Origin: Microlunatus capsulatus
Lineage (GTDB): Bacteria > Actinomycetota > Actinomycetes > Propionibacteriales > Propionibacteriaceae
Direction of reading: 5' to 3'
DNA length: 64,000 nucleotides
Assembly: GCF_017876495.1 (NCBI RefSeq)
Contig: NZ_JAGIOB010000001.1
Span: 2,356,001 to 2,420,000 of the forward strand
Below the pieces are notes generated by a model. The model was not told the DNA's origin. It did no database searches and saw only the letters and a program-made list of their open reading frames with translations. Each line of letters starts with the position of its first letter. Within the stretch, counting starts at the first letter, position 1. Both the position numbers and the translations under genes were made by a program. Of this stretch, positions 25,119 through 33,999 are shown in pieces.

Positions 25119-26237
25119 GTGGTTCTCACCGTACGGACGATCTCCCCCGACCGGCATGTCCTGTTCAACGCCTCCCAGCCCTCGGTCAGCTTCCTGCAGA
25201 CCCCGGCCTGGGGCCAGGTGAAGAGCGAGTGGCGCAACGAGTCGCTGGGCTGGTTCGACGAGCAGGACCGCCTGGTCGGCGCGGGCCTGGTGCTCTACCG
25301 GCAGCTGCCCAAGGTCAAGAAGTACCTGGCCTACCTGCCCGAGGGCCCGACGATCGACTGGGACGCCGAGGACATCGGCGTGTGGCTCCGCCCGCTGGCC
25401 GAGCACGTCAAGGCCGCCGGGGCGTTCGGCGTCCGGGTGGGCGCGCCCGTCGTCGTCCGCCGCTGGGGTCCCGACACCATCAAGGCCGCCATCGCCGACG
25501 AGCGCATCCCGCGGCTCAGCGAGGCCCTCCCCGACGAGGTCAACCACACCCACACCCACCTGCGCGACAGCATGCGCCAGCTCGGCTGGCGCCCGCCGGA
25601 CGAGGAGGAGGGCTTCGCCGCCGGCCAGCCGCGGTTCGTCTTCCAGCTGCCGACCGCCGGCCGCACGCCCGAGGAGCTGCTGGCCGGGATGAACCAGCTG
25701 TGGCGGCGCAACATCAAGAAGGCCGCCAAGCTGGGCGTCACCGTCCGGCAGGGCGAGCGCGACGACCTCGCCCGCTTCCACCCGCTCTACGTCGAGACCG
25801 CCGAGCGCGACCACTTCACCCCGCGGCCGCTGTCCTACTTCGAGACGATGTGGGACGCGCTGCGCGCGGAGGACCCCGACCGCATCCGGCTCTACCTCGC
25901 CGAGCACGAGGGCGACCTGGTCGCCGCCACGACGTGGGTCCGGGTCGGCGGGCACGCCTGGTACTCCTACGGCGCCAGCTCGACGGCCAAGCGCGAGGTC
26001 CGCGGCTCCAACGCCGTCCAGTGGCAGATGATCCAGGACGCGGTCGCCGCGGGCTGCACCGTCTACGACCTCCGCGGCATCACCGAGGGCCTGGAGGCCG
26101 ACGACCCGCACCTCGGGCTCATCCAGTTCAAGGTGGGCACCGGCGGCGAGGCCGTGGAGTACCTGGGCGAGTGGGACCTGCCCCTCAACGCCCTGCTCTA
26201 CAAGGCCTTCGACGTCTACATGAAGCGCCGCGGCTGA
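25119..26237 (+). CDS. femX: FemA/B/X-family peptidyltransferase
   Basis: Adds amino acids from charged tRNA to the peptide bridge of lipid II. 372 residues. Two GNAT-like halves: the first has FLQTPAWGQVKSEW and YLAYLPEGPTIDW, the second LWRRNIKKAAKLGVTV, HFTPRPLSYFETMW and the YSYGASS / WQMIQDA segment. The GTG at 25119 is taken because it sits 7 bp after TAGATT, giving a leaderless message; the frame is open further up into the divergent gene. In other actinobacteria this gene also lies beside a racemase-like gene near ponA. The amino acid added is unknown. Confidence 0.88.
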   Translation: MVLTVRTISPDRHVLFNASQPSVSFLQTPAWGQVKSEWRNESLGWFDEQDRLVGAGLVLYRQLPKVKKYLAYLPEGPTIDWDAEDIGVWLRPLAEHVKAAGAFGVRVGAPVVVRRWGPDTIKAAIADERIPRLSEALPDEVNHTHTHLRDSMRQLGWRPPDEEEGFAAGQPRFVFQLPTAGRTPEELLAGMNQLWRRNIKKAAKLGVTVRQGERDDLARFHPLYVETAERDHFTPRPLSYFETMWDALRAEDPDRIRLYLAEHEGDLVAATTWVRVGGHAWYSYGASSTAKREVRGSNAVQWQMIQDAVAAGCTVYDLRGITEGLEADDPHLGLIQFKVGTGGEAVEYLGEWDLPLNALLYKAFDVYMKRRG

Positions 26238-26242
26238 GACGC

Positions 26243-26280
26243 TGCTGCGCTGTGCCGCGTACTCACGGCACGGCGCAGCA
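26243..26280 (+). terminator. Hairpin terminator after femX
   Basis: A 15-bp stem (26243-26257 with 26266-26280, one T-G wobble) with an 8-base loop. It lies between the femX stop and the racemase promoter. Confidence 0.7.
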
Positions 26281-26298
26281 CCATCTCGGCCGCACCGG

Positions 26299-26304
26299 TA
26301 GCCT
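26299..26304 (+). promoter_or_regulatory. -10 box for leaderless racemase-like transcript
   Basis: TAGCCT followed by 6 bp and ATG at 26311. Confidence 0.6.
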
Positions 26305-26310
26305 CGCCGG

Positions 26311-27366
26311 ATGAGCGGACTCACCCTGCACCTGGACGTCGAGCGCTGGCGCCGCCACCTGCGCAGCGAGGCCGCGGCCATCCCCGGCCTGGTGCCGGTG
26401 GTCAAGGGCAACGGCTACGGCTTCGGGCTCCGCCGGCTGGCCGAGGAGGCCGCCCTGCTCGGCGTCGACGCGCTGGCCGTCGGGGTCGCCGCCGAAGTGG
26501 CCGAGGTGCGCGACGTCTTCCCCGGCACCGTCGTCGTCCTCAACCCCTGGGACGCCGCCAACCCGACCGCGGTCGAGCTGGCTGAGGACCCCAAGGTGCT
26601 CACCACCGTCTCCCGGCTCGAGGACCTGGCCGCGCTGGCCGACCTCGACACCCGGCCCCGGGTGCTCGTCGAGGTGCTCACCTCGATGCGTCGGCACGGC
26701 ATCGACCCGACCCAGCTGGACCGGGTCGCCCTGCTGCTGGACCGGGTGAAGTTCGAGGGCTGGTCGATCCACCTGCCGCTGGACGAGCACGGCCGGCGCG
26801 CCGAGACCGAACGGCTGGCCCGGGCCGCGCTGGCTGCCGCCCCCGGACCGCTGTGGATCTCCCACCTGCCGCCCGCCGAGGCCCAGGACGTCGTGGCCGC
26901 GCTGGCCGCACCCGGTGAGGCCCCCGCACCCCTGCACCTGCGGAGCGGCACCCGGCTCTGGCTGGGCGACCCCGGCAGCCGCCGGACCACCGCGACCGTC
27001 ATGGACGTGCACGCCGTGCAGCGCGGCCAGCGGGTCGGCTACCGGCAGCGCAAGGCCCCGGCGGCGGGGCACGTCGTCGTGGTCGCCGGCGGGACCGCCC
27101 AGGGCGTGGGGATGGAGGCGCCGACGTCGGCCAGCACCCTCCGGCAGCGGGCGGTCGCGCTGGCCGGCGGCGGCCTGGAGGCGGCCGGCCGGGCGCTCAG
27201 CCCCTACACCGTCGACGGCCGCAAGCGCTGGTTCCTCGAGCCGCCGCACATGCAGTCCAGCCAGCTCTTCCTGCCCGCCGGCGTCACCCCGCCCGAGCGC
27301 GGCGACGAGGTCCCGGTCGAGCTGCGGCTCACCACCGCGACCGTCGACCGGATCGCGGAGGTCTGA
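26311..27366 (+). CDS. Alanine racemase-like PLP protein
   Basis: 351 residues with the N-terminal alanine racemase TIM barrel: the PLP lysine is in VPVVKGNGYGFG (about residue 33). DRVKFEGWSIHLPL and PGPLWISHLPPAEA follow the barrel pattern. The C-terminal beta domain departs from true alanine racemases. The usual catalytic Tyr loop reads RVGYRQRK, and the conserved G-Y-A-D-G loop is replaced by VVVAGGTAQGVG. It may racemise another amino acid or serve the FemX substrate. It has its own promoter but follows femX directly, as in other actinobacteria. Confidence 0.82.
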   Translation: MSGLTLHLDVERWRRHLRSEAAAIPGLVPVVKGNGYGFGLRRLAEEAALLGVDALAVGVAAEVAEVRDVFPGTVVVLNPWDAANPTAVELAEDPKVLTTVSRLEDLAALADLDTRPRVLVEVLTSMRRHGIDPTQLDRVALLLDRVKFEGWSIHLPLDEHGRRAETERLARAALAAAPGPLWISHLPPAEAQDVVAALAAPGEAPAPLHLRSGTRLWLGDPGSRRTTATVMDVHAVQRGQRVGYRQRKAPAAGHVVVVAGGTAQGVGMEAPTSASTLRQRAVALAGGGLEAAGRALSPYTVDGRKRWFLEPPHMQSSQLFLPAGVTPPERGDEVPVELRLTTATVDRIAEV

Positions 27367-27392
27367 GCCTCGCGCCCGGAGCACCCACCGTT

Positions 27393-27411
27393 CCCTGAGC
27401 CCGTCGAAGGG
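27393..27411 (+). repeat. Dispersed 19-bp element, exact copy
   Basis: CCCTGAGCCCGTCGAAGGG, identical to the copy at 670-688. It lies between two convergent genes, and its end forms a small hairpin with CCTTCG just downstream. Confidence 0.7.
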
Positions 27412-27454
27412 GCCTTCGGAACTCGGGCCACGGGAAGGCCTCAGGCCACCGGCG

Positions 27455-28255
27455 TCAGCCGCGCAGCTTCGCCTCGAGCCGCTGCTGGTCCTCCGCGGTC
27501 CAGCCGAGCCGCTCGACGAGGCCGGGCACGCCCCCGTACTCGGCGTCGACGTGGTCGAGCAGCGCGCGCATGGTCTCGGCGTGGGTCAGGTGCGAGCTGA
27601 GCGGGCGGTCCCGCAGGTTCGCGGCGTAGGTCTTCGTGGCGAGCAGCCGGTCGAGGATCTGCTGGACGCGCTCGGAGCTGGCGGCGTAGTCGTCGATGAC
27701 GGCCTCGCGGTCGGCGCCGACCAGGCTGAGAGCCAGGGCCACGACGGTACCGGTCCGGTCCTTGCCCGCGGCGCAGTGCACCAGGGAGGCACCCTCGGCC
27801 CGGGAGATGACCCGGAGCGCCTCGACGACGGAGTCGGGCCGGTCGGCGAGGTAGCTCAGGTAGATCGAGGCGATGGGGTTGTCGAGCTCGACCGTCGGCT
27901 TCAGGTCGACCCAGGGCAGCGCCTTCTCGGGCAGCACCTCGGGGCGCTCGTCGGGCTTGTCCTCGCCGACCCCCTCGCGCCACTCGCGGAACAGCGACAG
28001 CTGGTGGATGGTGACCTCGGGGTGGCCGACCAGCGGGCCGGGTCCCTCGTTCTCAGCCTCGTACTCGCTGCGGAGGTCGACGACGTCGGACAGACCGAGG
28101 CCCAGCAACGCGTCGACGTCGGACGGGGTGAGGGACTGCAGGTTGTCCGAGCGGAGCAGCTGCCCCGTCCGGATGGCGCCGCCGTCGGTGGTGGGGATCC
28201 CTCCGACGTCCCGCAGGTTGGCCAGTCCGTCGAGCTCAATCCACATCCGCTGCAC
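27455..28255 (-). CDS. Tyrosine/serine protein phosphatase, Y_phosphatase3 type
   Basis: 266 residues. The N-terminus has LANLRDVGGIPTTDGGAIRTGQLLRSD, the phosphatase-3 opening. The catalytic P-loop is HCAAGKDRTG (Cys and Arg present, Lys in second part, as in phosphoinositide/Tyr phosphatases such as MptpB). The GTG at 28255 is preferred because a TACACT box ends 7 bp before it; ATG 28246 is the alternative. Possible targets are phosphotyrosine or phosphoinositides. It follows the membrane glycosyltransferase by 23 bp but has its own promoter. Confidence 0.88.
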   Translation of the reverse strand: MQRMWIELDGLANLRDVGGIPTTDGGAIRTGQLLRSDNLQSLTPSDVDALLGLGLSDVVDLRSEYEAENEGPGPLVGHPEVTIHQLSLFREWREGVGEDKPDERPEVLPEKALPWVDLKPTVELDNPIASIYLSYLADRPDSVVEALRVISRAEGASLVHCAAGKDRTGTVVALALSLVGADREAVIDDYAASSERVQQILDRLLATKTYAANLRDRPLSSHLTHAETMRALLDHVDAEYGGVPGLVERLGWTAEDQQRLEAKLRG

Positions 28256-28262
28256 GGCTCCC

Positions 28263-28268
28263 AGTGTA
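28263..28268 (-). promoter_or_regulatory. -10 box for leaderless phosphatase transcript
   Basis: Minus strand TACACT, 7 bp before GTG 28255, within the 23-bp gap after the previous gene. Confidence 0.55.
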
Positions 28269-28278
28269 GGGAACCGCC

Positions 28279-29442
28279 TCAGCTGGCCCAGTGGCCGGTG
28301 AAGAACAGCCAGCTCCACCACAGCAGAAGCACGACCCCGAGCGCCCAGAGCGCGACCACCAGCACCCGGTGCACGCGGGCCGCGACCGGCCGGGCGGGAG
28401 CGGCGGTGCCCCAGCGGGCGAGCATGACCCACAGCGGGAACCAGAGCAGGGTGGCCCTGTTGACCGAGAAGAACCAGTAGGACAGCGAGAAGGCGAGCAC
28501 CTGCACCCCGACCCAGCTGGCCTCGGCCCACAGCCGGTGGCGCAGGCACCAGGCGGTGACGACGAGGCCGACCACCATCGAGACGACCTCGGCCCGGAAC
28601 ACCGCCGCCCACCACGGGTGGTCGGCGTAGGCGCCGGGGACGATGGCCGGGATGGTGTGGAGGAACGACTGCCACGGGGTGGTCAGCTCGCGGACCCAGC
28701 CCGTCGACTGGGCGGTGTACCAGGCGGTCCAGCTGCCGGTCAGGCCGTGCAGGTACGTGGCGAAAGCGACGATGACGGCGGCCGGCAGCAGCAGCCAGGC
28801 CAGCCGCCGGACCCGGCCGGGCAGGTCCACCCCGCGGGAGGTCAGGACCATCACCGCGAGCGCGCCGAGCAGGAACAGCCCGGAGACCCGGACGGTGCAG
28901 GCGGCGGCCGCCAGGACGGCGGCGGCGGCCCAGCGGTCGGCGCGGGCGCGTTCCCAGGCCCAGAAGGCGGCCGCGCAGAACAGCGACTCCGTGTAGGGCA
29001 CGGTGGTGAAGACGGCGGGCGGGGCGAACAGCCAGGCGACGGCCGCCCAGGGCCCGCCGAGCCGGAGCAGCGCCCCGGCCGCGACCGCGGAGCAGACCAG
29101 CGACAGGACCACCCCGCCGACGGCGACCGGGATCCCGAGCGCGAGCCCGCCGGCCAGCAGGGTGGGCAGGCCGGGGAAGAAGGCCATGAGGATGCCGTCG
29201 GGCTCGGCGAAGTAGCCGCCCCGGGCCAGCGCGCTGAAGTGCTGGACGTCCCAGTTGCTCACCATGTCGGTGAAGCTCCGGCCCTCGCGCAGCGCCAGCA
29301 GCACCGCGACCAGGGCGATCAACCCGCGGCTGGCCAGCCAGGCCTGGACGACGAGCCGACCACCGCCGTCCGCGCCCGGTCGCTCGCCACCGGGTGCCTC
29401 CGGGGCCGTCCGGGCCGGGGCCAGCGCGGCCAGCCGCATCAC
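28279..29442 (-). CDS. PIG-V-like membrane mannosyltransferase
   Basis: 387 residues with about 9-10 membrane helices. The first extracytoplasmic loop has NWDVQHFSALARGGY, the WD-x-x-H-(F/Y) acceptor/donor motif of GT-C enzymes such as PIG-V. YTESLF and TVRVSGLFLLG match the same family. It would use a polyprenyl-phosphate sugar on the outer face of the membrane. The start is GTG 29442 or ATG 29439, overlapping the GT87 stop. It forms the tail of the DUF5318-ponA-GT87 operon, which suggests an envelope glycan role. Acceptor unknown. Confidence 0.8.
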   Translation of the reverse strand: MMRLAALAPARTAPEAPGGERPGADGGGRLVVQAWLASRGLIALVAVLLALREGRSFTDMVSNWDVQHFSALARGGYFAEPDGILMAFFPGLPTLLAGGLALGIPVAVGGVVLSLVCSAVAAGALLRLGGPWAAVAWLFAPPAVFTTVPYTESLFCAAAFWAWERARADRWAAAAVLAAAACTVRVSGLFLLGALAVMVLTSRGVDLPGRVRRLAWLLLPAAVIVAFATYLHGLTGSWTAWYTAQSTGWVRELTTPWQSFLHTIPAIVPGAYADHPWWAAVFRAEVVSMVVGLVVTAWCLRHRLWAEASWVGVQVLAFSLSYWFFSVNRATLLWFPLWVMLARWGTAAPARPVAARVHRVLVVALWALGVVLLLWWSWLFFTGHWAS

Positions 29443-30887
29443 GTCGCCGCCCCGAGGGCATGCCGGAACCGGGTCAGCCAGGGGGCGTCCACGGCGCCGT
29501 CGAGCGTTCCGCCGCCCGGGTCGTCGGCACCGTCACGGCGGACCGGGTCGTGGGCCGGCCGCAGGACGTCGCGGACGACGACGCCGACCACCCACGCCTG
29601 GGTGGCCAGCCGGAGGAGCACGGCGAGCCAGTAGACCCGGTCGGCCGAGCCGTCGCCGGGGGCGAGCAGCCCGCCGAGGTGCCACCAGATGGCGACGAAG
29701 TAGACGAGCTCGCCGACGGTGAAGACCAGCCAGTCGCGCCACCGCGGACGGGCCAGCACCAGCAGCGGCAACAGCCACAGCACGTACTGCGGGGAGTAGA
29801 CCTTGTTGGTCATCAGGAACGCGGCGACGACGAGGAAGGCCACCTGGCCGAGCCGCGGACGGCGGGGCGCCAGCAGGATCAGCAGCCCGATGGCCAGGCA
29901 GCCGACCGCGAAGAGACCGCCGCTCACGGCGTTGAGCTGCGGCACCGGGCGGCCGGCGAGGGAGAAGACGTACCAGAGCGAGCCGAAGTCGCCGGCCCGG
30001 TCGGAGTTGAACGACCAGAAGCTCAGCCAGGCGTCGGGCGCGAGCAGCAGCACCGGCAGGTTGACCGCTGTCCACGCGACGGCGAAGCCGGCCAGGGCGA
30101 CGCCGAGGTCCCGCATCCGTCGGGCCCGCAGGCAGAGCAGCAGGAGCGGTCCGAGGAGCAGCAGGGGATAGAGCTTCGCCGCCATCCCCAGCCCCAGCAG
30201 CACCCCGGCCAGCGTCGGGTGGCGGCGCGACCAGGCCAGCAGCGCGGTGGCGGTGAGGGCGACGGGCAGCAGGTCCCAGTTGATGAGCGCGGTCGCGGCG
30301 ACGCAGGGCGAGGCGGCGACCATCATCGCGTCCCAGGGCCGGCCGGGGACGGTGCGCGCCTGGGCCCAGAGGGTGAGCAGCAGCAGGGCGCCGAGCAGGA
30401 CGGCGTTGACGTCGACGAAGCGCAGGGTGGCGTCGACGGCCTGCTGGTCGCTCAGCCCGGCGCCGGTGGGGGCGCCCAGGAGGACCGTGAGCCGGCGCTC
30501 GAGCTCGAGGAACCAGCCGGTGAGGACGGGGTACTCCAGCACGGGGTAGTCGCCGGAGTCGAGGTAGGGGACGTTGCCCTGCAGCAGGCCGCGGCCGCTG
30601 TAGAGCAGGCCGATGTCGGAGTAGCAGAGGTCGCGGTACTGCTCGATGGACTGGCCGGCGACGGTGATCCGGCAGGGCAGCCGGAAGACCATCCCGGCCA
30701 GGTAGACCAGCGTGCCGACGACGAGGGCGACCCGGACCGGGCTCCACCAGCGCGGTGGCCGGGCGTGCGCGCCGGGCGGCCCGCCGACGCGGCGGCTGAG
30801 GCCGGCGACGAACGGGTCGCTGCGGGAGGGCACGTCCGGCGCCGGCGGGCGCGCGGACGGGCGGTCCACCGGGACGGCGGAGGCCAC
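29439..30887 (-). CDS. GT87/DUF2029 polyprenol-phosphate mannosyltransferase-like protein
   Basis: 482 residues, about 11 membrane helices. The first loop carries CYSDIGLLYSGRGLLQGNVPYLD and YPVLEYPVLTGWF, and ALINWDLLPVALTATALLAW, GMAAKLYPLLLLGP and NKVYSPQYVLWLLPLL follow. All are characteristic of GT87 enzymes such as PimE relatives. GTG start 2 bp after the penicillin-binding protein stop. The same gene pair (ponA then GT87) is found near the origin in mycobacteria and streptomycetes. Likely decorates a wall or membrane glycan from the outer face. Confidence 0.85.
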   Translation of the reverse strand: MASAVPVDRPSARPPAPDVPSRSDPFVAGLSRRVGGPPGAHARPPRWWSPVRVALVVGTLVYLAGMVFRLPCRITVAGQSIEQYRDLCYSDIGLLYSGRGLLQGNVPYLDSGDYPVLEYPVLTGWFLELERRLTVLLGAPTGAGLSDQQAVDATLRFVDVNAVLLGALLLLTLWAQARTVPGRPWDAMMVAASPCVAATALINWDLLPVALTATALLAWSRRHPTLAGVLLGLGMAAKLYPLLLLGPLLLLCLRARRMRDLGVALAGFAVAWTAVNLPVLLLAPDAWLSFWSFNSDRAGDFGSLWYVFSLAGRPVPQLNAVSGGLFAVGCLAIGLLILLAPRRPRLGQVAFLVVAAFLMTNKVYSPQYVLWLLPLLVLARPRWRDWLVFTVGELVYFVAIWWHLGGLLAPGDGSADRVYWLAVLLRLATQAWVVGVVVRDVLRPAHDPVRRDGADDPGGGTLDGAVDAPWLTRFRHALGAAT

Positions 30888-30889
30888 GC

Positions 30890-33166
30890 TCAGCCGCCGC
30901 CGGCCGGGGTGGCGTCCCCGCCCGCGTTCTCCTCGTCGCCGTTCTCGCCGTCGCCCCCGCCGGTGCTGGCGCTCTGGCTCGGCTCCGGCTCCGGCTCGGC
31001 CTCGGCGGACCGGCTGGGCTCCTCGCTCGGCTCCGGCTCCTGGGTGGACGGCTCGGCGCTGGGCTCGGCGCTCGGCTCCTCGGAGGGCTCCTCCGTCGGC
31101 TCCTGCGTCGGCTCCTGGGTGGCGCTCGGCTGCTCCGTCGGCTGCTGGGTGTAGCTCGGCGACGGCTGCGGCGCCGCATCGGCGTTCACGTAGGCCGGCG
31201 GGTCGAACGCGCGGACCGGCTGGTCGTCGGTGGCGACCTGCATGTACTGGTCCCAGGTCTGGGCCGGGTAGGTGCCGCCGAAGAAGGTGCTGTCGCCGGG
31301 GCGGCGGTAGTCGTCGAGGCTCTCGCTGCCGCTGTCGCCCGCCACGTACATGACGGCGGTGGAGATCTGCTTGGTGTAGCCGACGAACCAGGAGGAGTTG
31401 ACGATGTCCTTCCCCTTCGTGTCGGTGACGCCGTTGGTGCCGGTCTTGCCGGCGACCGGCCGGTTCAGCGTCTGCACCCGCTGGCCGGTGCCGTTCTCGA
31501 CGACGCTGGACAGGGCGAAGGTGACGTCGTGGGCGATGTCCTCGCTGACCGCGCGCTTCTTCTTCGGCTCGGCCTTGTAGATGACCTTGCCGTCGGCGTC
31601 CTCGACCTCCTTGACGACGTGGTTCTGCACCGCGGTGCCGTCGTTGGCGAAGGTGGCGTAGCCGCTGGCCATGTTGAGCGGGCTGACCTCCGGCGTGCCG
31701 ATCGGGATGTTGCGGGGAGCCGCGTCCCAGCCGGTCGCCTTCGGGGCGCCGGCCGCCCGGGCGACGTCGAGCACCTTGTTCTTGCCGTCCTTCATCGTGG
31801 TGACGAGGTCGACGAAGGCGGTGTTGATCGAGTACGTCGTCGCGTTGAGCAGGCTGGTCTGGTAGCCGTAGCTCTGGCTGTACTCGTTCCGGACGATCGT
31901 CGGGTCACCGGGCAGGTTGAAGCTGCTGCCGCGGAACAGCGAGTGCAGGCTGTAGCCGTCCTTGAGCCCGGCGGCCAGGGCGTAGGTCTTGAACGTCGAG
32001 GCGGTCGGTCGGGGCGTGGTCGCCCAGTTCCGCGAGTTCTTGACGTAGTTCGGGCCGCCGTAGAGGGCCAGCACCTCCCCGGTGTTGACGTCGACCGAGG
32101 CGATGCCGGCGTGGAGCTTCGAGGCCTTCTCCCCCGACGCGTCGGCGGCCTGCTCGGTGACGTCCTGGGCGGCTTTGACCGCCGCGTTCTGCGCCGCCTT
32201 GTCGAAGGTCGTGGTGATCTTCAGCCCGCCGCCGTTGATCTGCTCGGAGGTGAAGCCGGCGTCGGTGAGCTCGCGCTCGACCATCTTGAGCAGGAAGCCC
32301 TTGGGCCCGCCGTAGCGCTCGTTGGTCTTGATCTCGGGGAACTTCGGCAGCTTCTTCGCGTGCTTGTCGGCCTCGGCCTGGGTGATGGCGCCGGTGTCGG
32401 CCATCGACTGCAGGACGTAGCGGTAGCGGTCGCGCAGCCGGGGCAGGTTGTCCTCGTCGTCGGGGTCGAAGGCCGACGGGTTGTTGATGACGCTGGCCAG
32501 CACCGCCGCCTGCGGGACGCTCAGCTTCTTGGCGTCCTCGTCGAAGAAGTTCTGCGACGCCGCCTCGATGCCGTAGGCCCCGTGCCCGAAGTAGATCGTG
32601 TTGAGGTAGCCCTCGAGGATCTGCTCCTTGGAGAGCTGCTTGTTGATCTTGTAGGCGAGGAACAGCTCCTTGAACTTCCGGGTCGCCGTCTGCTCGGAGT
32701 ACAGGTACTTGATCTTGATGTACTGCTGGGTGATGGTCGAGCCGCCCTGCAGCGAACCACCCCGGGCGATCACGTAGGCGGCGCGCGCCATGCCCCGCAG
32801 CGAGATGCCGCGGTCGGTCCAGAAGGACCGGTTCTCGGCGGCGACGACGGCGTCCTTGATCGTCTTCGGCATCTCGTCCAGGGTCAGAGGCTGCCGGTTC
32901 TGGATGGCGAAGCTGCCCAGCTCGGCCTTGCCGTCCCCGTAGTAGACGAAGGTCGTCGCCGTCTCGAAGTCGGCGTTGGCGTCGGGCAGGTCCGTCGTCG
33001 CGTACCCCACGCCGACGACGGCCGTCCCACCCACCAGGCCCAGGACGACGAGCGACACGAGCCCGATCAGGATCCGCCGCGCCCACCGCTGTCCGCGCGT
33101 GCGCTGCTTCTTCGACGTGGCGCCCACCGGACGCTTCGCGACGGGCCCCCACTGGGGGTCAGCCAT
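30890..33166 (-). CDS. ponA: Class A penicillin-binding protein
   Basis: Bifunctional peptidoglycan synthase. In order: cytoplasmic tail, one membrane helix (about 30-55), and a GT51 glycosyltransferase with catalytic Glu in AAENRSFW, GGSTITQQYIK and QILEGYLNTIYFG. The transpeptidase has Ser in STFK, YSINT and KTGTN. The final 110 residues are a repetitive acidic EPSEEPSAEPS tail ending GGG, extracellular and probably flexible. ATG 33166 is used (GAGGA site) rather than an upstream TTG; it overlaps the DUF5318 gene by 8 bp. Operon with GT87 and PIG-V genes. No PASTA domains. Confidence 0.95.
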   Translation of the reverse strand: MADPQWGPVAKRPVGATSKKQRTRGQRWARRILIGLVSLVVLGLVGGTAVVGVGYATTDLPDANADFETATTFVYYGDGKAELGSFAIQNRQPLTLDEMPKTIKDAVVAAENRSFWTDRGISLRGMARAAYVIARGGSLQGGSTITQQYIKIKYLYSEQTATRKFKELFLAYKINKQLSKEQILEGYLNTIYFGHGAYGIEAASQNFFDEDAKKLSVPQAAVLASVINNPSAFDPDDEDNLPRLRDRYRYVLQSMADTGAITQAEADKHAKKLPKFPEIKTNERYGGPKGFLLKMVERELTDAGFTSEQINGGGLKITTTFDKAAQNAAVKAAQDVTEQAADASGEKASKLHAGIASVDVNTGEVLALYGGPNYVKNSRNWATTPRPTASTFKTYALAAGLKDGYSLHSLFRGSSFNLPGDPTIVRNEYSQSYGYQTSLLNATTYSINTAFVDLVTTMKDGKNKVLDVARAAGAPKATGWDAAPRNIPIGTPEVSPLNMASGYATFANDGTAVQNHVVKEVEDADGKVIYKAEPKKKRAVSEDIAHDVTFALSSVVENGTGQRVQTLNRPVAGKTGTNGVTDTKGKDIVNSSWFVGYTKQISTAVMYVAGDSGSESLDDYRRPGDSTFFGGTYPAQTWDQYMQVATDDQPVRAFDPPAYVNADAAPQPSPSYTQQPTEQPSATQEPTQEPTEEPSEEPSAEPSAEPSTQEPEPSEEPSRSAEAEPEPEPSQSASTGGGDGENGDEENAGGDATPAGGG

Positions 33167-33578
33167 AGATGTCCTCAACTGTCTGCTGGCGGCGCGGGGG
33201 CTTCCTCTTCACCCCGTCGCCGAGGAGGTAGCTCAGGATCATGTGGTTCCAGTGGCAGGTCTGGCACACCTCGACGACGACGACCTTGAACTCCCCGAAC
33301 TCGTGCGCCATCTCCTCGAGCTCCGGGGTCCGCTTGATGCGGCCGGAGTACTGACCGAGCTGGTCGCCGAAGACGTAGCTCAGGGTGGTCAGGTTCGGGG
33401 TCTGGCACACCGGGCAGGGGATCTCCGTCGACTCCCCGTGGTGCTTGGCGGCGCGCAGCAGCATCGGGTCGGCGTCGCACGCGTCGAGGCGCGCCAGAGC
33501 CTTCCCCGGGCGGCGCAGCTTCTCCAGCGTGGAGCGTCGCTGCAGCGCGTAATCGATGACCTCCCGCTGCGACCACAT
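33159..33578 (-). CDS. DUF5318 zinc-ribbon protein
   Basis: 139 residues. Two CxxC knuckles, CPVCQTPN and CQTCHWNH, should bind one zinc. The N-terminus MWSQREVIDYALQRRSTL and the LSYVFGDQLG segment are typical of this actinobacterial family. It is nearly always found next to ponA, though its role is unknown. ATG at 33578 stands 7 bp after TAACCT, so the message is leaderless. Coupled to ponA by an 8-bp overlap. Confidence 0.9.
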   Translation of the reverse strand: MWSQREVIDYALQRRSTLEKLRRPGKALARLDACDADPMLLRAAKHHGESTEIPCPVCQTPNLTTLSYVFGDQLGQYSGRIKRTPELEEMAHEFGEFKVVVVEVCQTCHWNHMILSYLLGDGVKRKPPRRQQTVEDIYG

Positions 33579-33585
33579 GGGCGCA

Positions 33586-33591
33586 AGGTTA
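33586..33591 (-). promoter_or_regulatory. -10 box of the DUF5318-ponA operon, leaderless
   Basis: Minus strand TAACCT, 7 bp before the ATG at 33578. Confidence 0.55.
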
Positions 33592-33715
33592 CGTCGTCGT
33601 CCTGACCAGGACGAGGTGCGCGAGGGCGGTCTGGGTCACGGTTCTGAGTGGAACTCACGTCGTTCTGCCCTCGTGGGGCCGGGTCGGGCGGCTGGTGGGT
33701 CACGGGGGGATGACG

Positions 33716-33721
33716 TAACAT
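33716..33721 (+). promoter_or_regulatory. Candidate -10 box of tRNA-Ala
   Basis: TAACAT, 42 bp before the mature tRNA 5' end. Confidence 0.4.
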
Positions 33722-33763
33722 CGTGCGCTGGCCAGGCGGTCCCTCGGGGCGGTCGCGGCCGGA

Positions 33764-33836
33764 GGGGCCATGGCGCAATTGGTAGCGCACCTGCTTTGCA
33801 AGCAGGGGGTTAGGGGTTCGAGTCCCCTTGGCTCCA
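33764..33836 (+). tRNA. tRNA-Ala(UGC)
   Basis: 73-nt cloverleaf. The acceptor stem GGGGCCA pairs with TGGCTCC, the D arm has GGCGCAATTGGTAGCGC, the anticodon loop TTTGCAA gives UGC, and the T arm is GGGGTTCGAGTCCCC. The discriminator is A and CCA is not encoded. In many actinobacteria this tRNA sits directly beside tRNA-Ile after gyrA; here tRNA-Ile is 23 kb away. Confidence 0.97.
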
Positions 33837-33999
33837 CTTCCTCCGCCGAGCCCCGTTCCACCGCCGTCAGGGTGTGGTCCTCTGGGGCGTCGGCCCTCCC
33901 TCAGCCCGTTCTTCCCCGTCACCCAGCAACAGCCGCGACCCGGGCTGCACCTGGCACAATCGTCCCCGCCGGGGGGTGTCGCCTGAAGGGGTCTCTCCT

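Noticed and set aside
27455-29461. Fusion of a phosphatase to a 400-residue upstream region
   Set aside because: The upstream part is an out-of-frame shadow of the PIG-V-like gene; the phosphatase has its own promoter and start at 28255.
30962-31150. Repetitive GC-rich stretch as a DNA repeat array
   Set aside because: It encodes the Glu-Pro-Ser tail of the penicillin-binding protein; the repetition follows from the peptide.
33389-33922. Minus-strand frame containing TRTPNPLLAKQVRYQLRHGP, and the plus-strand frame from 33770
   Set aside because: Both are read through tRNA-Ala; such peptides are common false annotations.
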